Of a stretch of DNA of 64,000 nucleotides, positions 51,450 through 59,272 are shown one piece after another. Position 1 is the first letter of the stretch. Each line of letters opens with the position of its first letter. Location of the stretch: the NCBI GenBank assembly GCA_965206445.1, contig CBDBJR010000002.1, forward strand, positions 372,001-436,000, in the 5' to 3' direction. The stretch comes from CBDBJR01 sp965206445. Its GTDB lineage: Bacteria > Pseudomonadota > Gammaproteobacteria > Arenicellales > Poriferihabitantaceae. Made by a program: the position numbers and the translations under genes. The notes below the pieces were generated by a model that saw only the letters and a list, made by a program, of their open reading frames with translations, did no database searches and was not told the origin of the DNA.

Positions 51450-52334
51450 ATGAAACCAGATATCGGATTTATCGGGCTGGGCCAAATGGGCGCAGCCATG
51501 GTCAAGCATTTGCAAGCCGGCGGTTACTCGCTGACCCTGCTGGCAAATCGATCCCGCACGGCAATTGACGCAGCGCTGTCCCGGGGCGCCGTCGAAGCAT
51601 CCTGCGCGCGCGAGCTCGCCGCCCACAGCGACATCATCATGCTGTGCATGGATACATCGGCCTCGGTCGAGAGCCGCATGCGGGGCGACGACGGTGTTAT
51701 CGCCGGGCTTGGCGCCGACAAGGTCGTGATCGATTTCGGCACCTCCCTGCCCGACTCGACCCGGTCACTCGGCGCCGAGGTGGCCGCGACCGGCAGCCGG
51801 ATGCTGGACGCACCCCTTGGCAGAACCCCCGTACATGCGCTGGAAGGCAAGCTCAATATCATGGCTTCGGGGGACCAGGCCGCCTTCAATCGGGTTAAAG
51901 ACGTGCTCGAGGTGCTTGGCGAAAATGTTTTCTACCTCGGCGCGCTCGGCACCGGCCACACCATCAAGCTGATCAACAATTTTTTCGGCATGACCTGTGC
52001 GAACGCGATGGCGGAAGCCTTTGCCACGGCCGAGAAAGCGGGCATCGATTGCCGGCAGCTGTATGACGTCATGTCGTCGGGGCCGCTGCATTCCGGCATG
52101 ATGGATTTCATCGCCGCTTACGCCGTGCGTAACGACGCGGAACAACTACAATTCTCGATTCGCAACGCGCGTAAAGATGTCACCTATTATGCGTCGATGG
52201 CAGACCAGCTCGGCGTCGCTTCGGTCATGTCCGCCGGCACCAAACAGGCCTTTGGGGTCGCAACCAACACCGGGTTTGGCGATAAAAACGTGTCACAAAT
52301 GGTCGATTTCTTCCGCCAGCTGGCAAGCGAATAG
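51450..52334 (+). CDS. Beta-hydroxyacid dehydrogenase family, resembling sulfolactaldehyde 3-reductase
   Basis: 294 residues, standard for the 3-hydroxyisobutyrate dehydrogenase family. N-terminal Rossmann motif GFIGLGQMG (6-14), cofactor loop NRS, and catalytic Lys in GTGHTIKLINNFFG (K173). The substrate loop reads DAPLGRT..HALEGKL (120-134) rather than the usual DAPVSGG. E. coli YihU, the sulfolactaldehyde reductase, has DVPVGRT here, with the Arg contacting the sulfonate. A sulfonated or otherwise anionic small aldehyde or acid is therefore a reasonable substrate, as inference. AGGAG sits 7 bp before the ATG. The next gene, an EamA transporter, starts 15 bp after the stop, so the two are probably cotranscribed. 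Confidence 0.85.
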   Translation: MKPDIGFIGLGQMGAAMVKHLQAGGYSLTLLANRSRTAIDAALSRGAVEASCARELAAHSDIIMLCMDTSASVESRMRGDDGVIAGLGADKVVIDFGTSLPDSTRSLGAEVAATGSRMLDAPLGRTPVHALEGKLNIMASGDQAAFNRVKDVLEVLGENVFYLGALGTGHTIKLINNFFGMTCANAMAEAFATAEKAGIDCRQLYDVMSSGPLHSGMMDFIAAYAVRNDAEQLQFSIRNARKDVTYYASMADQLGVASVMSAGTKQAFGVATNTGFGDKNVSQMVDFFRQLASE

Positions 52335-52349
52335 CCGGCGTACCGGGCC

Positions 52350-53288
52350 ATGACAGGTTTGGCGCCCAGGGCCACGGAAGATCGCGCACTGTACGGCATT
52401 GGCCTGGTATTGTTTGCCTACCTGCTGTTTTCGGTCGTCGATGCCAGCGCCAAGTGGCTGGCGGTGCTCGGCTACCCGGCAATGCAGCTGGCGTTTATGC
52501 GTTACCTGACGCATTTCCTGATCGCCGGTGGCAGGGTCGCGCGCAACGGCTGGTGCTGGCAACACTACCGTACCGGGCATGCCGGGCTGGTGGTGTTGCG
52601 TAGCCTGCTGCTGCTCGGCACGACGGTACTCAACTTCATTGCGCTCAAATATCTGCCGCTGACCCTGACCTCTACCATCCTGTTTTCCGCGCCCATCATC
52701 GTCTGCCTGTTATCGGGCGCCGTGCTGGGCGAGGTTGTCGGCCGGTGGCGCTGGTCTGCAATTATGCTCGGTTTTGTGGGCGTACTGATCGCCATCCGGC
52801 CTTTCGATGCCGGTTTTCACTGGGCCGCCATGCTGTCCTTGCTGAGTGTCTTCTGTTTTTCACTGTATCTGCTGATGACGCGGCGACTGGCTGGCGTCGT
52901 CGCATCGGATACGCTGCAATTTTATACCGGCCTGGTGGGCAGTGCGCTGCTGTTGCCATTGGCGCTGTATCATTGGCAGACACCCCAGAGCCTGCAACAT
53001 TGGATGCTGTTGGTTGGACTCGGTGCATTTGGCTGGCTCGGGCACGAGTTCCTGACCCGGGCCCACGGCTATGCCGACGCCGGGGTACTGACACCCTATA
53101 CCTATTCGCTCATGATCTACCTGTCGCTATGGAGCATTGTCCTGTTCAATCAATACCCGGACAACTGGACCATCGTCGGCGCCATGATTATTGTGGTTTC
53201 CGGGCTGATAATATGGCTTCGCGAAAAACGCCACGCGCAACGCAAACCCGTTAATCCACAACCGGTGTCGGTTACGGAAAACAGCTGA
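52350..53288 (+). CDS. EamA/DMT-superfamily membrane transporter
   Basis: 312 residues with ten predicted membrane segments in two EamA halves. The first half has SVVDASAKWLA and ALKYLPLTLTSTILFSAPIIVCLLS; the second has LLSVFCFSLYLLMTRRLA and GAMIIVVSGLIIW. Members export amino acids and other small metabolites or import nucleotide sugars; specificity cannot be read from sequence. The spacing of 15 bp to the dehydrogenase suggests it moves that enzyme's substrate or product. It ends in a basic C-terminal tail. About 200 bp after it hold no recognisable gene before the IS-like end at 53505. Confidence 0.88.
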   Translation: MTGLAPRATEDRALYGIGLVLFAYLLFSVVDASAKWLAVLGYPAMQLAFMRYLTHFLIAGGRVARNGWCWQHYRTGHAGLVVLRSLLLLGTTVLNFIALKYLPLTLTSTILFSAPIIVCLLSGAVLGEVVGRWRWSAIMLGFVGVLIAIRPFDAGFHWAAMLSLLSVFCFSLYLLMTRRLAGVVASDTLQFYTGLVGSALLLPLALYHWQTPQSLQHWMLLVGLGAFGWLGHEFLTRAHGYADAGVLTPYTYSLMIYLSLWSIVLFNQYPDNWTIVGAMIIVVSGLIIWLREKRHAQRKPVNPQPVSVTENS

Positions 53289-53504
53289 TTTTTCCCGGTC
53301 GGGCATGGACATCTGTCGCAACCAGGCGCCGCGGTCTTTCAACCCGGGATCAGGTATCGGCTACCTCGATGCGACGCTGCTGTAACCGGCGCTGGCGCAT
53401 TAAACCGGTTAATAGATGAAATGCATGCTGCAAGGCATTGATTTTTTCTGGTTACTGCCAATGGGCAGTCATTTGAAATGGTGTCCATCGGATTATATGT
53501 ATGA

Positions 53505-53528
53505 TGCAAAATGTACTGGACCCATACA
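53505..53528 (-). repeat. Solitary sequence matching the left end of the IS481-like element
   Basis: The reverse complement begins TGTATGGGTCCA and matches 21 of 24 bases of the terminal repeat at 40818-40841. It lies directly before a truncated gene, as expected if a related element inserted there and was later lost. No partner end was found to the left. It could instead be an operator for a MocR-type regulator, since its TACTGGACC core resembles the TauR half-site. Confidence 0.45.
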
Positions 53529-53558
53529 ATTACTGTCTTTAGGTGGCGAATAGCGGTT

Positions 53559-53787
53559 ATGCTTCCTGTATCCCCGTCGGCGCAACGGCGGACAGGCGGC
53601 ACCGCGCCGATGCTCGTCGTGCAGGGCATGCAAGATCGCATCGCGCCGAACGAACATACGGCGGTGCTGCTCAAAGATGCGTTGGGCACGCGCGCGCATC
53701 GCTGAGATTGAAAATGCCGGTCATGCGTCCCTGCCGGAGCAGAGGCGGAAGATCAGTGCTGCGATCATTGACTTTTTGCAGGAGTAA
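53559..53787 (+). pseudogene. C-terminal fragment of an alpha/beta hydrolase, frameshifted
   Basis: One frame reads APMLVVQGMQDRIAPNEHT, the strand and acid of the hydrolase fold, up to a TGA at 53702-53704. The rest, IENAGHASLPEQRRKISAAI with the catalytic His, follows in another frame and ends at TAA 53785-53787. The shift lies in a CG run at 53689-53697; restoring one CG dinucleotide joins the frames. The N-terminal half with the nucleophile is missing. Its tail still holds the Shine-Dalgarno of the next hydrolase gene, which starts 3 bp after the stop. Confidence 0.7.
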
Positions 53788-53790
53788 AGA

Positions 53791-54741
53791 ATGAAAATTT
53801 TGCTGATCACGATTTTTATGATTTTCACAGCGTTGGTGGTGGCGGCTGCGGGTTGGTTTTTTTATCAGCGCGGGCAGCTCAAACCGCTCGACGATGAAGC
53901 GCGCCGTCAAGCGCCTGGTCAGTTTATTTCTCTTTTGCATGGGCTGGTGCATTATCAGCTGCACGGCGAGGGTGATGACAAGCCGCTGATTGTCTTTGTG
54001 CATGGGTTTTCGACGCCGAGTTTTGTGTGGAACGGCCTGTTGCCACCTTTGTTGGCTGCAGGATTTCGCGTGCTGACTTACGATCTGTACGGACGCGGCT
54101 GGAGTGCGCGTCCTGATGTCCGCTATGATGCGCGGCTGTATGAGGAGCAGCTTGTAGAATTGCTTGCGGCCTTGCATTTGGAGGGCAAGATGAGTTTTGT
54201 CGGCTATTCCATGGGCGGCGCGATTGTCACGCATTTTGCGGCGCGTTATTGGCAGCGGGTCAGCAATCTTGTTTTGATTGCGCCGGCGGGTCTTTCGGTC
54301 AGCTTGGGCGGCGGCAGCAGGGCAGCGCTTTTTCAGCTTCCGGTGATCGGCGACTGGCTGATGGCTGTGCGGGGGCGGCAGTTTATGCTCGACGTGATGC
54401 AGCAGCCGGAGAATCAGGGCAAAGCTGTGCCGGACATTGTCGCGCGTTATCAGCAGCAGATGGATTATGCGGGCTATTTACCTGCGATTTTATCAACGCT
54501 GCGCCATTTTCCGATGGCCGCGATGCAGAACGAATATGATGCGGTGGGTAAGCAGGATTTCCCGGTGCTTGCGGTGTGGGGTGCCCAGGACAATGTTGTG
54601 CCGGTCACGAATGTTGAGCGCATCAAAACACTGGTTCCGCGCGCGCACTTTGCGATTCTCGACCACGCGCATCATGCGATCACGTATAGCGAGCCCGAAT
54701 TTGTGTCACAGGCGATGATAGAATTTCTGCGCACACCTTAA
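53791..54741 (+). CDS. Alpha/beta hydrolase, membrane-anchored
   Basis: 316 residues. A single N-terminal hydrophobic helix (about 3-25) should anchor it with the enzyme domain in the periplasm. Alpha/beta-hydrolase marks: HGFS (71-74, oxyanion region), DLYGRGWS, nucleophile elbow GYSMGG (S140), acid in GAQDNVVP (D267), and catalytic His in DHAHHAITYSEPE (H294 or H295). Substrate unknown; esterase or lipase-like activity is likely. GGAG precedes the ATG by 6 bp and lies inside the end of the preceding hydrolase remnant, so the two once formed a translationally close pair. It has visibly lower GC than the upstream genes. A REP-like pair follows. Confidence 0.9.
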   Translation: MKILLITIFMIFTALVVAAAGWFFYQRGQLKPLDDEARRQAPGQFISLLHGLVHYQLHGEGDDKPLIVFVHGFSTPSFVWNGLLPPLLAAGFRVLTYDLYGRGWSARPDVRYDARLYEEQLVELLAALHLEGKMSFVGYSMGGAIVTHFAARYWQRVSNLVLIAPAGLSVSLGGGSRAALFQLPVIGDWLMAVRGRQFMLDVMQQPENQGKAVPDIVARYQQQMDYAGYLPAILSTLRHFPMAAMQNEYDAVGKQDFPVLAVWGAQDNVVPVTNVERIKTLVPRAHFAILDHAHHAITYSEPEFVSQAMIEFLRTP

Positions 54742-54791
54742 TCACTTAAACGCGCAATAACGCGCCAGGGAAAGCCTGATTATATTCGAAA

Positions 54792-54851
54792 GGAGAACGG
54801 GTTTTCCAACCCGTTTATTTTAAATAACACGGACAGGAATGTCCGTGCTCC
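54792..54851 (+). repeat. REP-like inverted pair, copy 2
   Basis: Left hairpin GGAGA followed by ACGGGTT-TTCC-AACCCGT. Right hairpin, on the minus strand, GGAGC followed by ACGGACA-TTCC-TGTCCGT. It is the same design as the copy at 34321-34394, with a shorter AT-rich spacer. It lies between convergent genes and may serve as a two-way terminator. Confidence 0.75.
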
Positions 54852-54921
54852 TGTTTCAGGCAGCCGAAACCACCATCGGCCCGGCGAGCCGGGAACATCA
54901 CTGAATTCTATATGTATGGGG

Positions 54922-56418
54922 TCAAAACATATCTACCAACAACCGTGCGCTTTGTTCCAGGTGCTTTCTTGACGAGCAGGCAAAACCCAGTACCAGGGCG
55001 TTGCGCTGTTCGTTTCTGGGGCGCTTGTCGAGATAGTAATCTGATATCGAGTGCGCAATCACACGGTGTTGGGCAAGCGTAGTGCTCAACGTTTTATCGG
55101 CAATGCCGGCCGGTAGATTCAGCAGGATATTCGAAGCGCCACCTATGCCGCCGATGGTAACTGTATCTCCCAGATTCTGTTCAAGAAATTCAACCAGAAA
55201 TTTTTCCCGGCGATGGTAAATTTTGCGCACTTTTCGTATGTGCGCGACATAATGACCATCAGCGATAAATTCCGCTAAAGCGGGTTGCAATACCGTTGCT
55301 ACCGCCAGTTCTGATTGTGCTATTTTTTTCATCGCCGCTACCAGTGATTCAGGCACTATAATGTAAGCCAGCCTGAGCGCTGGAAATAAGGTCAGGCTGA
55401 ACCCGCCCATATAGAGTACGCGTTGATCGACGTCCAGCGATTGAATCGGCGGAGAAGCGTTGCCGATAAAGTTCAATTCGCTCCCAAAGTCGTCTTCCAG
55501 TATCCATGCATCGTTTTCCGACGCCCATGTCAGCAGCTCCAATTTCCGGGAGAGTGACATGGATATGCCAAGCGGATAATGCCGCCATGGAAGCACATAA
55601 GCCAGTTTTGCCCTGCCCCCGAACTCCCGAATCTTTTCCACCACGATGCCCTGATCATCGACCGGCACAGTCAGTGTGTTTGCACCGGCAATGCGAAAAA
55701 CATGGCGGCGCGCATAAATCCCCGGATCTCCAAACCACACGCCATCATGGTGGTCGAGCAGTAGAAAGACCGTTCTTTTAATGGCTTGTTCGGAGCTGGC
55801 AACGATGACAATTTGTTCCGGCTTGCAGCGGACGCCGCGTGACAAGCGCAGGCTATGCGCCAGCACCTCTTTTAGCGGCGGATGTCCGGTGGAATCTCCG
55901 TAATCCATAGCATCATAATTGCGATTGTGGAAGGTTTGTTTTACGATGCGATTCCATTTAGGAAAAGGGAAAAGATTAAAGTCCGGCAATGCGGGGTTGA
56001 AAGGCCTGGGTTGTAGGGCGGCTTGCCCAGGTGTGATCGATAAAAAATATTTTGCCCGGTTGGAAATCGTGATTTTGGGTTGCGATTCATTGATCTCAAG
56101 TGTATTGCCGGTTGCGTTGCGGGATCGATCTGCCACGGTTTCCGGCAATGTTGGATGATCATTAACAAAAGTGCCTTTGCCCACGGCCGACCTGAGATAA
56201 CCCTCGGCCACGAGTTGATCGTACACCTCCCGAACCGTTATGCGTGACACCGCCATTTCGGTGGCAAACATCCGTGTAGATGGCAAGCGCGTCCCGGCGG
56301 ATAAATCCCCACGGAGTATCATCTGCCGCAATTGTGCACAAATCTGGCTGTATATCGTGCCTGACCCCCCTCTTTGGACCGAAATGCAACTTAAACTTAC
56401 ACCGGTGAGTTCCGCCAT
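54922..56418 (-). CDS. MocR/GntR-family regulator with aminotransferase-like domain lacking the PLP lysine
   Basis: 498 residues. Residues about 22-87 form a GntR winged helix (GTIYSQICAQLRQMILRGDLSAG.RLPSTR and the wing GYLRS..GKGTFV). Residues about 130-498 form a fold type I aminotransferase-like domain. MocR proteins normally bind pyridoxal phosphate through a Lys in GTFSKTLFP; here this is GGFSLTLFP with Leu342 (codon 55393-55395). The usual TPSHQ.P.G is changed to LPWRHYPLG, while the ring-nitrogen Asp (ILEDD, D309) is kept. It may bind an external aldimine, another ligand or none. It is divergent from the endonuclease-family gene at 56535 and probably controls that gene and the transporter operon beyond. 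Confidence 0.88.
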   Translation of the reverse strand: MAELTGVSLSCISVQRGGSGTIYSQICAQLRQMILRGDLSAGTRLPSTRMFATEMAVSRITVREVYDQLVAEGYLRSAVGKGTFVNDHPTLPETVADRSRNATGNTLEINESQPKITISNRAKYFLSITPGQAALQPRPFNPALPDFNLFPFPKWNRIVKQTFHNRNYDAMDYGDSTGHPPLKEVLAHSLRLSRGVRCKPEQIVIVASSEQAIKRTVFLLLDHHDGVWFGDPGIYARRHVFRIAGANTLTVPVDDQGIVVEKIREFGGRAKLAYVLPWRHYPLGISMSLSRKLELLTWASENDAWILEDDFGSELNFIGNASPPIQSLDVDQRVLYMGGFSLTLFPALRLAYIIVPESLVAAMKKIAQSELAVATVLQPALAEFIADGHYVAHIRKVRKIYHRREKFLVEFLEQNLGDTVTIGGIGGASNILLNLPAGIADKTLSTTLAQHRVIAHSISDYYLDKRPRNEQRNALVLGFACSSRKHLEQSARLLVDMF

Positions 56419-56438
56419 AATTCGAGGTTCAATGGATA

Positions 56439-56505
56439 TTGGGCTTATGGTTTTACACGATAAATGGGCTTAATGTCCAGCCCTTTTTTAGGTCACAGTT
56501 TATCG
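56439..56505. promoter_or_regulatory. Candidate MocR operator region
   Basis: The 116-bp divergent gap contains the direct repeat GGGCTTA at 56441-56447 and 56466-56472 (25 bp apart, within TATTGGGCTTATG and AAATGGGCTTAATG). It also has an inverted pair CGATAAA (56458-56464) and TTTATCG (56499-56505). MocR regulators commonly bind spaced direct repeats between themselves and a divergent target. Confidence 0.35.
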
Positions 56506-56534
56506 CCCGATAATTTACTTGCCAGTACAGGTTA

Positions 56535-57467
56535 ATGAAGGCTGTCACTTACAACATCCGTTACGGGCTGGGTCTCGATAATCGCTACGACCTTGAACGC
56601 ATTGCAAACGTGGTGCGCGATGCGGATATTATCAGCTTGCAAGAAGTAGAACGGTTCTGGCGTCGCAGCGGCATGACCGACCAACCCAAACGACTCGGTG
56701 AATTGTTACCCGATTACTACTGGGTGTACTGCCCATCATTGGATGTGGACGCCAGTACGCGCGATGCGAATGGCGGAATAATCAATCGGCGCCGTCAGTT
56801 TGGCCTGATGCTGTTATCGAAGCGGCCTGTTATTTCCGCGCGAATGATCGCGCTGCCGCAACTTGAAACCGTTGATTTTTTCAGTCGGGTCAACCTGTCG
56901 ATCAGCGGCGCGATTGAAGTCGTCACCGCCACGCCTGCCGGAGTATTGCGCGTATATTCGCTCCACCTGTCTTCGGTTTCATCGCGTGAGCGTCTGCTAC
57001 AGATTGACACCTTGCTCAACATGTTTGCGTATTCTAAGCGAAATAGAGCTACAGTGAGCCGTAATGATATGCCCACTGACCCGATTGAAGCGAAAAACTT
57101 TGTGCGTATGAATTGGAGCAATGATGAATCCAACCCGCCCGCGCCTGAACATACGCTGTTTATGGGTGATTTCAACAGCCTTGAAGAAAGCCCGGAATAT
57201 ATTCGCTTTGCCGGCGAAATCGATCCTGTTTATGGGCGTGGTATGCACAGCGATGATTTGGTCGATAGCTGGCGTGTTGCCAAAGAAACAATCGGTCACC
57301 CCACTTCCTGGTGGCCGGACCCGCCCGACCGGGCTCCCGGCAAAGCGTTGCGTCTGGACTACTGCTTTGTCAGCACGGGTCTTGCATCAAAAGTTTCGCG
57401 AGCCTGGGTCGATGTGGACGCAGACGGCTCAGATCACAAACCATACTGGGTCGAATTTAATGTCTAG
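56535..57467 (+). CDS. Endonuclease/exonuclease/phosphatase-family hydrolase
   Basis: 310 residues. The whole metal-dependent phosphoesterase signature is present: TYNIRYG (Asn), ISLQEVE (catalytic Glu), YSLHLSS (His), FMGDFNS (Asp and Asn), and SDHKPYWVEF (Asp-His). Family members cut DNA, RNA, sphingomyelin or inositol phosphates; the target here is unknown. No signal peptide, so cytoplasmic. No strong Shine-Dalgarno is seen. Transcribed divergently from the MocR-type regulator and followed 190 bp later by the binding-protein gene of an ABC transporter, so it probably belongs to the same regulon. Confidence 0.88.
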   Translation: MKAVTYNIRYGLGLDNRYDLERIANVVRDADIISLQEVERFWRRSGMTDQPKRLGELLPDYYWVYCPSLDVDASTRDANGGIINRRRQFGLMLLSKRPVISARMIALPQLETVDFFSRVNLSISGAIEVVTATPAGVLRVYSLHLSSVSSRERLLQIDTLLNMFAYSKRNRATVSRNDMPTDPIEAKNFVRMNWSNDESNPPAPEHTLFMGDFNSLEESPEYIRFAGEIDPVYGRGMHSDDLVDSWRVAKETIGHPTSWWPDPPDRAPGKALRLDYCFVSTGLASKVSRAWVDVDADGSDHKPYWVEFNV

Positions 57468-57491
57468 CCCCGGTTTGGGGTTGGCCATGCG

Positions 57492-57497
57492 TATAAT
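57492..57497 (+). promoter_or_regulatory. Candidate -10 box for the ABC transporter operon
   Basis: Exact TATAAT 161 bp before the start codon at 57658; the -35 region is poor. An inverted repeat GAATGCC / GGCATTC lies in the putative leader, just before 57560. Confidence 0.35.
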
Positions 57498-57657
57498 TGC
57501 CCGGATTAAAATCAGGAACCAATCAGCGTGAATGCCCGTTAATTCAAGAACAGGCATTCTATGACGGCGGGGATACATCCAGCCGGAAACTGACGCCATG
57601 CGTTATGCCGATTTTTATTTTTGTTTATGCAACTACACAAATGAGGAGGATTCCAAC

Positions 57658-59238
57658 ATGAGTAAATCTGATGCAGAATTGTTTAGAAAATTAATGGCTG
57701 ATAGCCATATCAGTCGCCGCGATTTTTTGCGTACCGGTCTCGCCACTGGAGTGAGTCTGTCCGTTGCCACCAGCATGTGGTCTGGCAGTGCCGCCGCCGC
57801 CACACCGCAACGGGGCGGACACTTCGTGCAGGCCATGTCCGGATCAAGTGCCACCAGCAGTATGGATCCGATTACCTATACAAACGTCTTCGATGCCAAC
57901 CTCGGTTACGTGTTCGCTCAACGCCTGTTTGGCAACGATCCTGTGACCGGTAACTACACCTACGAGCTGGCAACCGCTATCGATTCCCCCGACGGTGGTA
58001 AAACCTGGGTGATAAAATTACGCAAAGGCATCACTTTCCATAACGGTAAAACCATGACGCCTGCGGATGTCGTGTATTCCCTGAATCGTCATCGTGGTGA
58101 AAATTCAAAGTCCGGTGCGGCCGGCTCGCTAACGGCTATACAGCAAGTAACCGCCAGTGGCCCTGACGAGGTGACTATCAGCCTCGATACGATCAATGCC
58201 GATTTGCCATTCATTCTCACCGACTATCACTTATTGATTCAGCCGGAAGGCTCTACCGACGACGGTATCGGTACCGGTGGTTATATCATTACGGATTACC
58301 GCCCGGGTGAAGCCGGAATACTTGAGCGCAATCCGGATTACTGGGGCGAAGATTGTTGGTTCGATTCGGTTGAATGCCTGGCGATCAACGATGCGACCGC
58401 GCGTACCACCGCACTGGTTACCGGAAAGGCGCATCTGATTGATCGTGTCGATCCCAAGACCACTGATTTGTTGAAAAAGAACCCTAAAGTGGTTATCGAA
58501 AACACCACCGGCCGCGGTCACTATGTGCTTCCCATGCACGCTAACACCGCACCGTTTGACAATAGCCACCTGCGCCTGGCACTTAAATACGCCGTTGATC
58601 GTCAAGAACTGGTTGATAAGATTCTCCAGGGCTACGGTGCCGTCGGTAACGACTTTCCGATTAATATCGCCTACCCCTATTTCTCCGCACTGGAACAGCG
58701 CGAGTACGACCCGGACAAGGCGCGCCACCATTACAAGAAATCGGGGCACTCGGGCAGGATATTATTGCAGGTGTCCAATGCCGCGTTCAGCAGTGCAGAA
58801 GATGCAGCCGTGCTGTATCAACAGCACGCCAAACGCGCCGGCATTGATATTAACGTCAAACGCGAACCCGCCGACGGCTACTGGGACAACATCTGGAACA
58901 AACAACCGTTCTGCACTTCCTATTGGTCGGGTCGCCCAACGCAGGATCAAATGTATTCGGTGGCCTACAAGTCGGATGCGGCCTGGAATGATACGCGCTT
59001 CTTCAACGACAAGTTCGATAAGTTATTGCTCTCCGCGCGTGGTGAACTGGATGCCACCAAACGCACGGAAATCTACCGCGATATGGCCGTCATTCTGCGC
59101 AATGAAGGTGGTTTGATCTGCCCGATGTTCAATGACTTTATCGATGCCCGCGCGGAAAACATCGCCGGCTATGTCCGCGACCCGATCGGTGCTATCTCCA
59201 ATGGCCTTGCACCCTACCGCTGTTGGTTTGTCGCGTAG
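57658..59238 (+). CDS. ABC transporter substrate-binding protein, family 5 (peptide type), Tat-exported
   Basis: 526 residues from the ATG at 57658, chosen because GAGGAGG stands 8 bp before it; an in-frame ATG at 57598 lacks this. Twin-arginine signal SRRDFLRTG (19-27) with a hydrophobic stretch and an Ala-rich cleavage region ending near SAAAA. Family 5 motifs: WVIKLRKGITFHNGKTMTPADVVYSLNRH, DYRPGEAGILERNPDYWGE, and LRLALKYAVDRQELV. It binds a peptide, opine, or similar solute in the periplasm and delivers it to the permeases encoded next. Export folded through Tat is less common than Sec for this family and may indicate bound cofactor or early folding. Confidence 0.93.
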   Translation: MSKSDAELFRKLMADSHISRRDFLRTGLATGVSLSVATSMWSGSAAAATPQRGGHFVQAMSGSSATSSMDPITYTNVFDANLGYVFAQRLFGNDPVTGNYTYELATAIDSPDGGKTWVIKLRKGITFHNGKTMTPADVVYSLNRHRGENSKSGAAGSLTAIQQVTASGPDEVTISLDTINADLPFILTDYHLLIQPEGSTDDGIGTGGYIITDYRPGEAGILERNPDYWGEDCWFDSVECLAINDATARTTALVTGKAHLIDRVDPKTTDLLKKNPKVVIENTTGRGHYVLPMHANTAPFDNSHLRLALKYAVDRQELVDKILQGYGAVGNDFPINIAYPYFSALEQREYDPDKARHHYKKSGHSGRILLQVSNAAFSSAEDAAVLYQQHAKRAGIDINVKREPADGYWDNIWNKQPFCTSYWSGRPTQDQMYSVAYKSDAAWNDTRFFNDKFDKLLLSARGELDATKRTEIYRDMAVILRNEGGLICPMFNDFIDARAENIAGYVRDPIGAISNGLAPYRCWFVA

Positions 59239-59241
59239 CAT

Positions 59242-59272
59242 AAGAGTAGAGTCCGGCAAGAGTAGAGTCTGG
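59242..59272 (+). repeat. Short tandem direct repeat before the first permease gene
   Basis: AAGAGTAGAGTC(C/T)GG occurs twice (59242-59256 and 59258-59272), one base apart, filling the gap between the binding-protein stop and the permease start. Confidence 0.7.

Noticed and set aside
57598..57657. 20-residue extension of the binding protein
   Set aside because: A strong GAGGAGG stands before the ATG at 57658, and the Tat signal then lies at the normal distance from the start.
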